64,000 nt of DNA from Plasmodium brasilianum (GCF_023973825.1 NC_090124.1:2101501-2165500); one strand, 5' to 3'. Positions 21,999 to 33,076 are shown, numbered from the stretch's first letter. The notes: generated from the sequence alone by a model not told the origin. Numbers and translations are program-made.

Positions 21999-24156
21999 TC
22001 ATTTATTGTGAAACCAAATGGGTGTAAGGAAAGATCCATCCTGCTCATTAAAACCCTTATGACTTAGTTTAGGTCCTTGCTTACCTCTAGGTTGAGTAGC
22101 ATAGGATTTAATACATGGTCTATTTTTATTATGAACAAAAATAAAGGGATGTTGAATAAGTGATTCGGCAGTAGGTCTTTTTTTTGGATTTTTGTCTAAA
22201 CATAAATTTAAAAAATCTTTAAATTCTGGTGATAATTTATCTATTAAATCTTGTTTTACATTTTCACAAAACAATTGACTCCAATGATAATCCTGTATTC
22301 TATTCATGATAATATTTTCTCTTTCTTCATTTGTTGAACCAAATGGAGGTCTACCAAATTTCAATTCAAAAGCTAAAATTCCAAGGGTCCATATATCTGT
22401 TTTTTGATCAAATTCACCAAAATTTTGTTTCTTTTTTTGATGCCTTGCACATTGTTCAGGAGACCAATAATCATGTGTTCCTCTATAATGGGATATTCCT
22501 TTTTTTTTATGTTTTGATCCTATATGTGCTGATAAACCAAAATCAGCTAGCTTACATTTTTCTTCATGATTCACTAATACATTTTCTGGTTTCAAATCCA
22601 AATGTGCTATTCTTTTATCATGGCATGTCCTTATAGCCCATATTATTTCAAATAGCATCTCAGCTACTTTTTTTTCAGCAAAAGGTCCATGTTCATTCAA
22701 ATACGTAAACAAATCGCCATTCGAACAATATTCCATAACGAAAAATACATGACTGTTCGTGTGAAACCACGTGTACATGCTGCACGAACGTATAAGACAT
22801 GAACAAGACAAGTGACACAAATAAGATAAGTGGCATGAACAAGACAAGTGGCATGAACAAGACAAGTGGCATGAACAAGACAAGCGACATGAACAAGATA
22901 AGCGACATGAATAAGATAATCGGCATGAACAAGACAAGCGACATGAATAAGACAAGCGACATGAATAAGACAAGCGACATGAACAAGATAAGCGACACAA
23001 ATAAGATAAGCGGCATGCATAACACGTGTAACATATCTCTTTAACAATCTTTTTTTCGTACCATGCTATATGTGGGTGTTTTAAATGAGCCTGCAATTCT
23101 ATTTCCTTCCTTAGCAATGCTTCCTGTGTACTCCTTACGAGAAGAAGGAGAAGAAAAAAAAAAATAATATAGGAATTACGACAAAAGAGGTGAGGTAACA
23201 CAAAGGGAAAGAAGTAAAAGGAACGACAAAAGAGGTGAGGTAACACGAAAAAGGGGAGGAAAAAAAATCTGCGTATTTAAGTATCTGTAACTGACTGCGC
23301 ACAGAGAAATGTTCTCATATGCAACTTTCTGAACAGTGCAGAAAATGTAAAGGATTTGTTTGAAAGCATTTTACTTAACTAGATGAGACTTCGATATACA
23401 CTTCAACACGCAAATAAAGTTTGTCCTCCTTTCACAAGCTAAGAAAACGCTACCATGTGCCCCATCCCCCTGAACATTGGAAAAGGTATCAAATAAAAAA
23501 CTTAAAAAAATAAGTGAAATAGCAATAAAAGATTTTAGCCATTCTGGTCATTTCAGCAGTTTTGGCCTTTATGGCCATTTCCATTTATTTATGAATGAAG
23601 ATGTGTTTTCCTAGTGGTATAGAGGGCATGCAGTTTGTTATATGTGAGGATGAACATATGTATGTATGTACGTATGTATGTATGTACGTATGTATGTATT
23701 TATGTACGTATGTATGTATTTATGTACGTATGTATGTATTTATGTACGTATGTATGTATTTATGTACGTATGTATATATGTATGTTTATATGTATGTATG
23801 TATGTACGTACGTATATATGTATGTTTATATGTATGTATGTATGTATATATGAATGTATGTATGTATGTATATATGAATGTATGTATATATGTATGTGTA
23901 TATGAATGCATGTATATATGTATGTATATATGCGTGTGTATGTGCGCGCATGCAGGGTTGTGTAGGTTACTAAAAATCCAGCTATGTCAAAGTCTTTTAA
24001 GCTGAAGGTGAAGGAGTGCAGGCTGCTTTTTAAGGCCATGTCTCTGCATGTGGCCTTGATTGGGCTGCTAATTGAGTCGTTCATCTCTTTGCTATAGCGA
24101 ATACTTACGCAAAAAAAATAAAATAAATACGTATGTACATATACATAAGCACAAAC

Positions 24157-24187
<31 letters not shown>

Positions 24188-24663
24188 ACGCACAAGCGAA
24201 TATATATATCTATATAGTATGTCCAAATGTACATATATGTATAGCATGCACAAATGTACATATATGTATAGTATGCACAAATGTACATATATGTATAGTA
24301 TGCACAAATGTATATATATGTATAGTATGCACAAATGTATATATATGTATAGTATGCACAAACGTATATAATATGTACACATGTAGGTATTTAATTACAC
24401 TGATAAATGACAGAGCAAAAGGTATGAAATATTTTTTCATATTACCTGAAATTACTTTCTTTAATGAAACACACATTCCCATTGTTTACAAATTCGAAAT
24501 CGGCAATATATTTCCTTCCGTAACGCTTTTCAAAAAATTAAATATCTTTATAAAAAAGAATAAAAAATAGGGACATACGTAATATATATATTTATGCATA
24601 TATATATGTATATATGTATGAATTTCCGTATTCTATTAAACCTACATTGGGATAGTGTGTAAC

Positions 24664-24698
<35 letters not shown>

Positions 24699-24893
24699 CA
24701 GAACACAAAAAAGCACAAATATGCGAACGATACAAACGATACAAACGATACAAACAATTTAAACAATTTAAACAATATATACCTAATAACATAAAAATGT
24801 AGTTTCACATTATATGTATGGTAATGTAATAAAAAAACAAAAAACAAATACAGAATATATTTTATTCCCCATCAATATTTTCATTTTGTTCAT
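21999..24893 (-). CDS. ARK1: Aurora-related serine/threonine kinase ARK1
   Basis: Six exons fit phase and splice sites: 24893-24852, 24525-24446, 24103-23971, 23469-23375, 23133-23062 and 22779-21999, giving 400 residues. The first exon and its junction (acceptor AAAAG) are the weakest part. The kinase domain opens with FSLKDFDIAGFL, as in Aurora kinases, then the Gly loop GDGAHGSV (86-93), the VLK lysine (K108), RKEIELQAHLKHPHI, and MEYCSNGDLFTYL. The catalytic loop is HLDLKPEN (H200-L201-D202), so the usual HRD arginine is leucine; DFG is at 220-222. The activation segment reads ISHYRGTHDYWSPE, with His where the Aurora activating threonine is expected and Ser just before it. A Lys/Gln-rich insert follows SPEQ. 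Aurora kinases act at spindle poles during nuclear division. The order of neighbours fits P. falciparum ARK1 on chromosome 6 (from memory). Confidence 0.88.
22798..23035. repeat. 18-bp minisatellite inside an ARK1 intron
   Basis: About 13 copies of an 18-base unit (GACAAGTGGCATGAACAA and variants with GCGACATGAATAA) fill most of the intron at 22780-23061. Because the unit is a multiple of three and lacks stops, the intron is open in the kinase frame, so a naive gene model would read Cys/Leu/Ser repeats into the kinase. The splice sites (GTACGA and GTGCAG) and the Aurora alignment place it in an intron. Confidence 0.9.
23657..23937. repeat. ATGTATGTACGT-type microsatellite in an ARK1 intron
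   Basis: A tetramer-based tract (ATGT with ACGT and TTTATGTACGT variants) within the 0.5 kb intron at 23470-23970. It is open in several frames but encodes only Tyr/Val/Met/Cys repeats. Confidence 0.9.
24216..24372. repeat. 27-bp tandem repeat in an ARK1 intron
   Basis: Roughly five to six copies of a unit like TATAGTATGCACAAATGTA followed by CATATATG lie in the intron at 24104-24445. Each unit carries a TGCACA motif. Confidence 0.85.
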
Positions 24894-25309
24894 GTTCAAA
24901 TTAAAAAGGGTTAAATGAAAGTCAGCATGGAAAAAAAAAAAAAAAAAAAAAAAGCATCAAATGTTTTTCGCTGAGTTTTTTATTTTAAAAGGGGAAATAA
25001 TTTATGCGCTAATTTGAACATGCATATATATATATAAACATATGTACACGTGTATGAGTGCATATATATAGTTTATTTCATTAATTCGCTTTTTTTAATT
25101 TTCTGTAAAGCTATATTAAGGGCGGTAGTAGAAGGAGAACTTCCGTCGCTTGGAACAAGGAGAAACATAGTTTTGTTCCACTTTGTTCGACTTATTCCGT
25201 TTTGTTTCTCCTTGTTCAAAGCGACAGAAGTTCTCCTTCTACTGTTTCCCCCGCGGCTTTACGAACTGCCCTTTTATGTAAACCACTTAAGAGAATACAC
25301 ACAATTTAA
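24894..25309. other. Divergent promoter region between ARK1 and the acylphosphatase-like gene
   Basis: About 0.4 kb between two start codons on opposite strands. It holds a poly(A) run (24931-24953), a (TA)n tract and the long inverted repeat at 25127-25243. Both promoters should be here. Confidence 0.6.
25127..25243. repeat. Inverted repeat with 41-bp arms and a 35-base loop
   Basis: The left arm 25127-25167 and the right arm 25203-25243 are reverse complements at 39 of 41 positions; I checked this base by base. The arms contain AGAAGGAGAACTTC and GAACAAGGAGAAACA and are much richer in GC than the surroundings. A transcript of either strand could form a long stable hairpin. It ends 66 bases before the start codon of the acylphosphatase-like gene, so it may lie in that gene's 5' UTR. 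Confidence 0.95.
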
Positions 25310-26456
25310 ATGATACCCACACCAGTTTCTAAAAAAATAAGAAGTAGGTTGAATTTGTCTATTCAGAAAAAGCCTCATTTTTTATTTCGGCAAAATTTAT
25401 TATTTGACAAACGGGAAAAATGGGAACCAAAATTGAGGAAAGGTTATCCCGAATTTGCAAAGCAGTTCGACATTTTGAATCGACAGGTAAATTTAACGAA
25501 ACAGAAATGTGTGCACAGTGTATATATATCGTGTAATGATGGTGCACCTAACTGGGAGTTACAATACTTAACGCGTGTAGTAACCTGCACAAAATGGACA
25601 TATGTTTATGTGCATATGTGTATGCGCGTCCTTTTTTTTTTTTTTTTTTTTTTTCTTCTCATCCCTTCGTTTCTCATTGCGTCATTTTCCATCCCTTCGT
25701 ATCTCTTCTCTTCTTGTCTCATCAATTCGCTTTTTTCCTTTTGATAGGTTACGGGGTTTCGAAAATACAGACCACCGATTGTGAAAAAAGAGGAAATAAA
25801 AAAAAATTATGATATAAGTAATTTTCACGAAGTAAAATCGAAATTTAGGTTTGAGATCAACGGATTTTTTGAAGGTTTGTCTGAAAATTATTTTTTTTCC
25901 TTTTTTTTTATTTGTGCTAATTTTGTTCATAATGGATGAAATAGGATGGTATTAATTTGTTTTTCTTTTTCTTTTTTTTGAAGATGGTGGAAACGTTTTT
26001 TGTGAAGAGTTGTATAGAACTGCAAGACGAATGTTCATAGTTGGCTGGATTAAATGTCGAAGTCGATTTGCCATGGGTCACGTAAGAAATTATAGAGAGA
26101 AAGCTACGCGTTCTCTTGATTGCAGTTGTACGAACATATTCATAGGGATGATCGCACATTTATGTGTATATGGACATATGTATATATATGTATTTGTGTG
26201 CATGTATGCATATATACGTTTCATTTCTCAGCCCATGGAACCATTTTTTTTACCGTTCCCCCACTCACAGTTTCAAGGAGATTCTTATGCTATTTCCTAC
26301 TTGAGACATTGGTTTGACATGTATTCATCAGAAAAAAATAAAATTGAAAAATTGAAAGTATTTGATGAGAACCATGGGATTCCTACTTTTGATTACTAGT
26401 ATGTGTTGAAGTACATGTTCTTTTGGAATGCTCAACAAGAATGTTACACATTCACA

Positions 26457-26504
<48 letters not shown>

Positions 26505-26768
26505 GTATACGTGTTTATTTGCCACCTATGTTATCGCAGTAATATTACAGTAGTGAAAGACTACAGAACACCTGCAAAGAAAAAAATGCATCACATTCAG
26601 GTAGACACTCTTACCAATTAAGAAAAAAAAAAAAAAAAAAAAGTAAATTATTTACAGCACTAAACCCTCATTTAATTTCCCATTTTTCTGTTAAATTTTT
26701 TTTTTTTTTTTTCTATATTTCAGAGTCAGGATTTTTTAAAAACAAAGGCACTATTCAATTTAAAATAA
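25310..26768 (+). CDS. Acylphosphatase-fold protein lacking the catalytic residues, 211 residues
   Basis: Six exons, all with good splice sites and consistent phases: 25310-25486, 25748-25874, 25984-26081, 26271-26398, 26540-26600 and 26724-26768. The N-terminal 90 residues are basic and unrecognised (start MIPTPVSKKIRSRLNLS). From about residue 91 the sequence follows the acylphosphatase domain: FRFEINGF for the first strand, TARRMFIVGWIK for helix 1 and the next strand, GDSYAISYLRHWF for helix 2 and YYNITV for the last strand. Aligned to acylphosphatase, the catalytic Arg corresponds to Cys108 and the catalytic Asn (GWVKN) to Cys126, so phosphate hydrolysis is unlikely. A binding or structural role is more probable. 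A basic N-terminal extension might target an organelle. I am confident of the gene model and fairly confident of the fold. Confidence 0.85.
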
Positions 26769-26807
26769 AGACATACTGTTCCTACGGCGTACCTCGTTGT
26801 TGCTCGA

Positions 26808-27055
26808 ATGAACAGAGAGGATAGGAGGTTAAAAAATAGGTATTTTGTATTTGTATGAATTAGTTGAATGATTGTTTCTTTACTTTTATATTTTTTATTT
26901 TTTTGTTCTGATTCGCTTCATTTCGTTTCATTTGTGTTTTTTTTTTTCTTCTCTTCCTTTTTGCTTTAAACCAACTCAAAAGTGCATACATGCTTAAGCA
27001 TCAACGGAAGAAGAGCGTGGAAAAAAGGCATCGGGGGAAGAACTATAACATGTAA
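26808..27055 (+). CDS. Possible small two-exon gene, 34 very basic residues
   Basis: Exon 26808-26839 (MNREDRRLKN) and exon 26983-27055 join in phase across a GTATTT...AAAAG intron. The product ends YMLKHQRKKSVEKRHRGKNYNM and has about 40 percent Lys/Arg/His. The second exon is unusually GC-rich for this spacer, which is the main support. I do not recognise it. It could equally be a 3' UTR segment of the acylphosphatase-like gene. Confidence 0.3.
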
Positions 27056-27449
27056 AGAAGTAAATTATCTTTTCACAGGCATAAAAATATATCACAATAA
27101 TATGTGAACTGTATAAACAGACAAACTTTTCATTTTTTTTTTTTTTTAAACAAATCTAATGCACGTTATTTAGCGATAAGATGATATTTTACTACATTTT
27201 TAAAAAGATTCTTTTTTTTTCGTTATTTTGATGATATTCTTTGTTTTACTCATTTTCCTTCTTTCCTTTATTCTCCTTTTTTTTAATTTATTCCCCAACT
27301 TAATTAAAAATATATATATTATAATTACGCAAAATGTTAAAGCGCGCATAGAAAGTTCTTCCTTTTTGCTTTAATAAAATATACAAACAAAAAAAAAAAA
27401 ATGATTTCAAAAAATTTTAACCTGTACGTATTGTCTATTTTTACTTTTA

Positions 27450-27592
27450 TTTTGTTTTTATTCCGTTTTGTTTTTATTTCATTTTATTTTTATCTTATTT
27501 TGTTTTTATTTTATTTTGTTTTTATTTTATTTTGTTTTTATTTTATTTTATTTTGTTTTTATTTTATTTTGTTTTTATTTTATTTTAATTTT
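27450..27592. repeat. ATTTTGTTTTTATTTT simple repeat
   Basis: A T-rich tract built from TTTTATTTTGTTTTTA units. Open frames here are Phe/Ile/Leu runs only. Confidence 0.85.
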
Positions 27593-27729
27593 TGTTGAAG
27601 ATCAAGTGGTAGATTTAATCCATGCTGCGTCTTCCTCTGTAACTTTGTTCTTTTTCATTTTTCCTTTATAAGAAGAGTACAAGAGCAAGTGGGAATGAAA
27701 ATAGATTATTAATGAGCTATTCCCATACA

Positions 27730-27765
<36 letters not shown>

Positions 27766-28239
27766 TGTATATATGCAGATGTAACTACTCGCACATACAT
27801 ATATGCGTGTTCGCAAAATTTTTTGATGCATTTATAAATGATGAAAGGATAATTTATAAACTACAGGAAAAAAAAAAATAATAATAAAATAATTTGTTAA
27901 ATTGTATAAATGTTCAGAATGTTTTCAAAATAGCTAAATTACAATGACTGAGAGTGAAGATCTACATACATACACACATACATACATGTATACATACAAA
28001 TATATATAAATATATGCCTAGAGTGCTCATAAAGAGATGTTACTTCCGAGAATTAAAGGAAAAATAATAATTATGACTACACGTTCGTTGAAAAAAATGA
28101 GAAAAATATAAAGGGGGGTAGAGTAAAGCATAAGAATTTGGGTTGTTAAAAAAATTAAAATTATAATTAAAAGAAAATTCTTTTAAAAGGGGAATGCATG
28201 TGTGTATAAAACATAAGTAAATGTGCCTGTGTGTGTATA

Positions 28240-28275
<36 letters not shown>

Positions 28276-28463
28276 TATACACACACACACACATACAAAC
28301 GCTCACATACTCCCCATTGACATTCTTTGTGCACTCACAAATGCGAACCGTTTTATACCACTTATCAGCATGCGTACGTACACATGTGAACTTTTGACTA
28401 CATGTGCACAATGTACGTATACCTGTAACATGTACGTACTAAGACAACGGGGAGGGATGGGAA

Positions 28464-31064
28464 TTAAAACCAGTCGAACTGAAAGATTTTCGCTTGGATC
28501 ATAAGGATAGCTAAAGAGTTTGAGAGTGGGGAACCTGTGATGGATAGATTAAATGTATAAGAAGAAGAATCATTAGAATCAGTACAAATAGAAATATTAC
28601 AACCTGACTTTTCAATAATTTCTTCTATTAACGATTTTCCATTTTTATTTTGAGAATCAAATGTTTCCAAGTAAACATCAGGCATATTCAATTCAATAGT
28701 ATAAGGTTGTTTAACCGATAATATTTTTGGCAACGATGAAATAGGAAAGGATTTATAAATTTGCTGCAAAAACATATGCTCAATTTTTTCTTTCATGTCG
28801 TTAGGATTTTTAAAATAATTATTATTATTATTATTATTATTAGCGTAGCTACTACTACGGTTCAGAATATTTTCATCATATGGGTAGTTATTACCTGACC
28901 TATTAATATCGTTGCTATTACTATCATAGTTATCATCCATACCATTGTGTTTTGAATTGTTATTATAATTATTGAGATTTGAATTATTGTGATGAGAGTT
29001 ATTATGATGAATATAATTCGGATGCGCGTTGTTGACACTAGTATTGTGGTTTACATTATGAGCACCGCTATGATGATTTCCAGAGTAGTTACTACTACCA
29101 TATGTGTTACCGCTATTATTTGATGTGTAGTGAGCTGAATGATAATGATCGCTGCTATTATTACCGTTACGCATAATGGTTTTACTATTATGCATTGCCG
29201 CTTTGTCCGACGGATTAGTATTTCCTTTTTTGCTGTTAGCATATTTAGTACTATTCATATTTGTACTCATATTCGTATTAGTATTGTAGTATATATCATT
29301 TAACGGAATGAGGAGACCCTCTCGAGCTATTTGTGGATTTTCATATTCTTCTAATTTTTGTAAAACCAAAACAGAAGCTAGAATTTTTGATTCTGGTGAA
29401 CCACTAATTAAAACCAGTTTTTCATTTTCACTTTCTTTATTTTTTGCAACTTGAATTTGAGAACCTGACTGTTCAGTAATATATTTTATGATAGATCCTT
29501 TTCGACCTATTAAAAAGCTAGCTGCTTTTCCTGGTACTAACATACGCATAGGATTGTTAATATTTTTTTCTCTTTCTTCCATTTGTCTCACTATTAATTT
29601 TAATGCATTAAATTTATTTTCTGCTGAACCTGACAAGGTTAAAATCCGATCACACGTTTTCACATTTTCAATATTGTCGGGTGCATCTACAATTACTGCA
29701 CCTGCTCCTGTTATGGTTCTAATTTCTTTTATATGACATCCTGATTTTCCAATTATCCAAGCAGTGGTTTCTACATCCAACACAAAGCGAATTACGCATG
29801 GACTTACTTCTTTACCAAATTTATGAAGCAGTAAATTTTTATCCCTTGGTACACTGAAATTATCAAAATCATCGCCGTTCATAAGTTCATAAGAGTTATC
29901 ATTCTTTTTCATGCCGTATTTCGAAAAGCTCATCGAGCTGTTACCATTGTTGTAATTATTGCTACTATTATTATTGTTGTTAGAGTTGTTATTGTTATTA
30001 TTATTATTACTATGCGTGCAACTTATATTGGTACTCCCCCGGTTTGGATGGTGATTCGGGTTATTTACACTACCGCCAACGCTGCCATTGACGTTACCAC
30101 CAACGTCACTATTCATACGATTGCTGTTCATGGGAGTACTTCCAACACCTCCTATGCCAATCATGCCACTGCAATTACTAAAACCGCTTACATTATTATT
30201 TCCCGCAGCGTTAGGGGTGCTTATGCTGTTGTTACAAGTGCTTTCATTAGATATATTAGCAAGAACATTATTGTTACTACTTGCAGTGCTACCACTACTA
30301 TTTTTTAAAACACCAGGAAATTCAGACAACGAGAGTATACCATTATCAACAATATCTTCTAATAAGTCATATATAATACCTATGCAATCAATTATTTTAC
30401 TAATTTTTTTTGATTTAATAAAAATTGCCTTATCCTTTATTCCTGGAACATCATCCTTATGAACATTAATTTCACAGTTAGATCTTTCACTTAATGAAGA
30501 AATTTTTGATCCTTTTTGCCCAATTATGATAGGAATAGATCTAGTAGGTACTATTATAACTATGGATTCTTTTCCATCCTCTTCATGAAAATCCATTACA
30601 TGTTTTGATTTATTTAAAACCAGTTCTAATGCTTTTTTTTTATTTTCTTTTTTACCAAATATCGTTAATATTTTTTCAGAAGGAGGTGGATAAACAGATA
30701 TATCAAATTCCTTCTGACATTTTATTATTGCTCCACATGCCTTTTCAATTTCACGTACATTATTACCTGACTTCCCAATTACAAATCCTATGGCTCTATT
30801 TGGTAACAACAGACAATATGGTATGCGCATTTCAGTAGTAGTAGTAGTAGTAGTGGTAATAGTATTAGTAGATGTGCCATTATTAGGACATATATTTATT
30901 ATCCTATCATCATTATCATTTTCATCATTTAAACTTCCATATGACCTATTACTACTATTACTATTATTACGTTGCTTTTTAAAAGCACTCTCCTCCTCAC
31001 TATTGTTGTTACTACTGTCTACCTCCTGGTCAATGCGTGCGTATGACCTTTTTTGCTTTATCAT
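28464..31064 (-). CDS. Multi-KH-domain RNA-binding protein, 866 residues
   Basis: This single-exon gene encodes a PCBP/NOVA-type KH protein. Four KH domains with intact GxxG loops are visible: KH1 about 79-150 (IGKSG near residue 100), KH2 about 168-240 (IGQKG near 181), KH3 about 420-490 (IGKSG near 440) and KH4 about 503-575 (IGRKG near 521). A fifth, degenerate unit ends the protein (SLIEEIIEKSGCNISI, then FNLSITGSPLSNSLAI) and lacks a clear GxxG. Asn/Ser/His-rich low-complexity linkers separate KH2 from KH3 and KH4 from KH5. Proteins of this family bind C- or U-rich single-stranded RNA and regulate mRNA stability, splicing or translation. The N terminus (KQKRSYARIDQ) is basic and carries a poly-Thr tract. 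Confidence 0.93.
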   Translation of the reverse strand: MIKQKRSYARIDQEVDSSNNNSEEESAFKKQRNNSNSSNRSYGSLNDENDNDDRIINICPNNGTSTNTITTTTTTTTEMRIPYCLLLPNRAIGFVIGKSGNNVREIEKACGAIIKCQKEFDISVYPPPSEKILTIFGKKENKKKALELVLNKSKHVMDFHEEDGKESIVIIVPTRSIPIIIGQKGSKISSLSERSNCEINVHKDDVPGIKDKAIFIKSKKISKIIDCIGIIYDLLEDIVDNGILSLSEFPGVLKNSSGSTASSNNNVLANISNESTCNNSISTPNAAGNNNVSGFSNCSGMIGIGGVGSTPMNSNRMNSDVGGNVNGSVGGSVNNPNHHPNRGSTNISCTHSNNNNNNNNSNNNNNSSNNYNNGNSSMSFSKYGMKKNDNSYELMNGDDFDNFSVPRDKNLLLHKFGKEVSPCVIRFVLDVETTAWIIGKSGCHIKEIRTITGAGAVIVDAPDNIENVKTCDRILTLSGSAENKFNALKLIVRQMEEREKNINNPMRMLVPGKAASFLIGRKGSIIKYITEQSGSQIQVAKNKESENEKLVLISGSPESKILASVLVLQKLEEYENPQIAREGLLIPLNDIYYNTNTNMSTNMNSTKYANSKKGNTNPSDKAAMHNSKTIMRNGNNSSDHYHSAHYTSNNSGNTYGSSNYSGNHHSGAHNVNHNTSVNNAHPNYIHHNNSHHNNSNLNNYNNNSKHNGMDDNYDSNSNDINRSGNNYPYDENILNRSSSYANNNNNNNNYFKNPNDMKEKIEHMFLQQIYKSFPISSLPKILSVKQPYTIELNMPDVYLETFDSQNKNGKSLIEEIIEKSGCNISICTDSNDSSSYTFNLSITGSPLSNSLAILMIQAKIFQFDWF

Positions 31065-31689
31065 TTTCGTTTAGAACTTGGATCACCCCTGTGTAGCGCT
31101 CGGGAGCAACACAGATGTGTAATAAATGCCTTCAGGTGTACACGTGGAAGAGTTTGTATATACCGATATGTACATATAAAAATATATATATATGTATTTA
31201 TATTTATATTTATATATGTACACATATCCGTACACACTACACAGCTCTATATGGGAATTAAGAAGAATTATGGGAAAACAGGAAAACGACAGCACGACGG
31301 GATTAGTGATAACTTGAAGGCTCAAAGAAGGGGAATATAACAAGTAATGGGCCGAGGAGGGAAAAAATAAAAAAATTTAGGGATAATTTTGATGGGAAAA
31401 AAAATATATGTGGGAAAATAATAAAAAAAATGAAGGAAAAATTAAAAATACAGAGAGATGTACAATGCCCTGCAAAAAGCGACTACGAAATGAATGATTG
31501 TATAATATATACTCGCTTATACGACTACTTATAAAAAGAAGGTACACACTTGTTGCCCAACAATATGTATGGTTGTAAATCTTGAAAATTACGTAAAAAT
31601 AAGTTCAATGCGTGTAAAAGAAATCCTACGTTAAACGCTACTACTGATGTTATTACTAACTACTTATAACTTAAATGCTAAATCTTATT

Positions 31690-31915
31690 ACGAAGGATAA
31701 TATGTTTATTATTACTAAGGATAAAATGCTTATTATTGCTAAGGTTAATATTCTTATCACGAAGGTAAATACTCAATACTAGGGTTAATTCTTATTACTA
31801 TGGTTAATTCTTATTACTATGGTTAATTCTTATTACTATGGTTAATTCTTATTACTATGGTTAATTCTTATTACTATTGTTAATACTTATTACTATGGTT
31901 AATGCTTATTACTTA
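31690..31915. repeat. 19-bp tandem repeat GGTTAATTCTTATTACTAT
   Basis: About seven good copies from 31782 to 31912, preceded by five or so decayed copies (ACGAAGGATAATATGTTTATT and similar) from about 31690. The array grades from diverged to near-identical, which suggests directional growth. The unit is not a multiple of three. Confidence 0.85.
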
Positions 31916-32392
31916 TGCTATTATCTATTATGCTAGTACCTATTCCATATACCATGTAATACAAATACATATATATATAATTCAGTATACACAATAATCC
32001 CTTTGATCAATTTTTTTTCCTTTTTCCTTTTTCAAACACATAATTTGATATAAAAGCAAAATTTTAAAGAACAATAAATGCTAAATTATATAAAACTTCA
32101 CCAAAACAGAAATTATTACTTATTGTACGTATAAAGATATATCAATAAAGGGATTAATGTATGTATAATATTATACAGTGATGAATACTTTACCCCCCTC
32201 TCCTTTTTCCTTTTTCCTTTTTTTTTTTTTTTTTTTTTTTTTACAGCAAAATAGGACGACTACAAGAAAGATATAACACTTACGTCGTGAGAAAAACAAA
32301 GAAAAACGAAAGAAATTTTTTTTTTCAAATTAAACCTATATGGGCGTACAGCCTTTTTAAAAGGAAATTAAAAAAAAAAATAAATAAAAATA

Positions 32393-32552
32393 TAAATAAA
32401 ATAAAAATATATATGAAATAAAAATATAAATGAAATAAAAATATAAATGAAATAAAAATATAAATGAAATAAAAATATAAATGAAATAAAAATATAAATG
32501 AAATAAAAATATAAATGAAATAAAAATATAAATGAAATAAAAATAAAACAAA
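32393..32552. repeat. 17-bp tandem repeat AAATAAAAATATAAATG
   Basis: About nine copies in a row, nearly identical. The minus-strand frames give Phe/Tyr/Ile runs only and are not coding. Confidence 0.9.
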
Positions 32553-33033
32553 AATAAAGCAAAAATAAAAATAAAATAAAAATATAAATTACAATAAAAT
32601 CTGTAACACTCACTCGAAGTCAAAATATTGTACTTGTATATGAACTCATGCAGGTACATCAAATATATACATACACACATATATGCATGTATATATATAT
32701 ACAAAATACACATACAATATATATGTATCACAACACATGCAATACCATTTATATGTTAAATGCACAAAACTTCATTTCCTTCATATATATATACTTAATT
32801 TTTCATAATTCTCACATGTACATATATATATATATATAAATATAAATATTGTGTACGTATTTTACAAATGAATTATTTCTTATTTGTTATCACATGACTG
32901 CCTGTACCACCAATGAACTTCTTTTACTTTTGGGTCTCTTTCCTTAATTACACAATTTTTTTTTCATAAATGTAATATTATATATACATTCGGTTATGTT
33001 AAACAATACATAATTATATATATTCAAATGTAG

Positions 33034-33076
<43 letters not shown>

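Larger units (their letters stand above)
26769..28463. other. Convergent spacer with simple repeats
   Basis: Apart from the doubtful small two-exon frame at 26808-27055, this region holds poly(T) runs, an ATTTTGTTTTTATTTT tract near 27450-27592, (TA)n at 27736-27762 and a near-palindromic GTACATATATA / TATATATGTAC block around 28240-28280 followed by (CA)n. It should include the 3' ends of the flanking genes. Confidence 0.6.

Noticed and set aside
22693..23047. Minus-strand Cys/Leu-rich extension of the ARK1 last exon
   Set aside because: Splice sites and Aurora alignment show that it is an intron filled by an 18-bp repeat.
25050..25313. An 87-codon open frame over the inverted repeat
   Set aside because: It is explained by the higher GC of the hairpin arms, begins in (TA)n sequence and overlaps the start of a clear gene in another frame.
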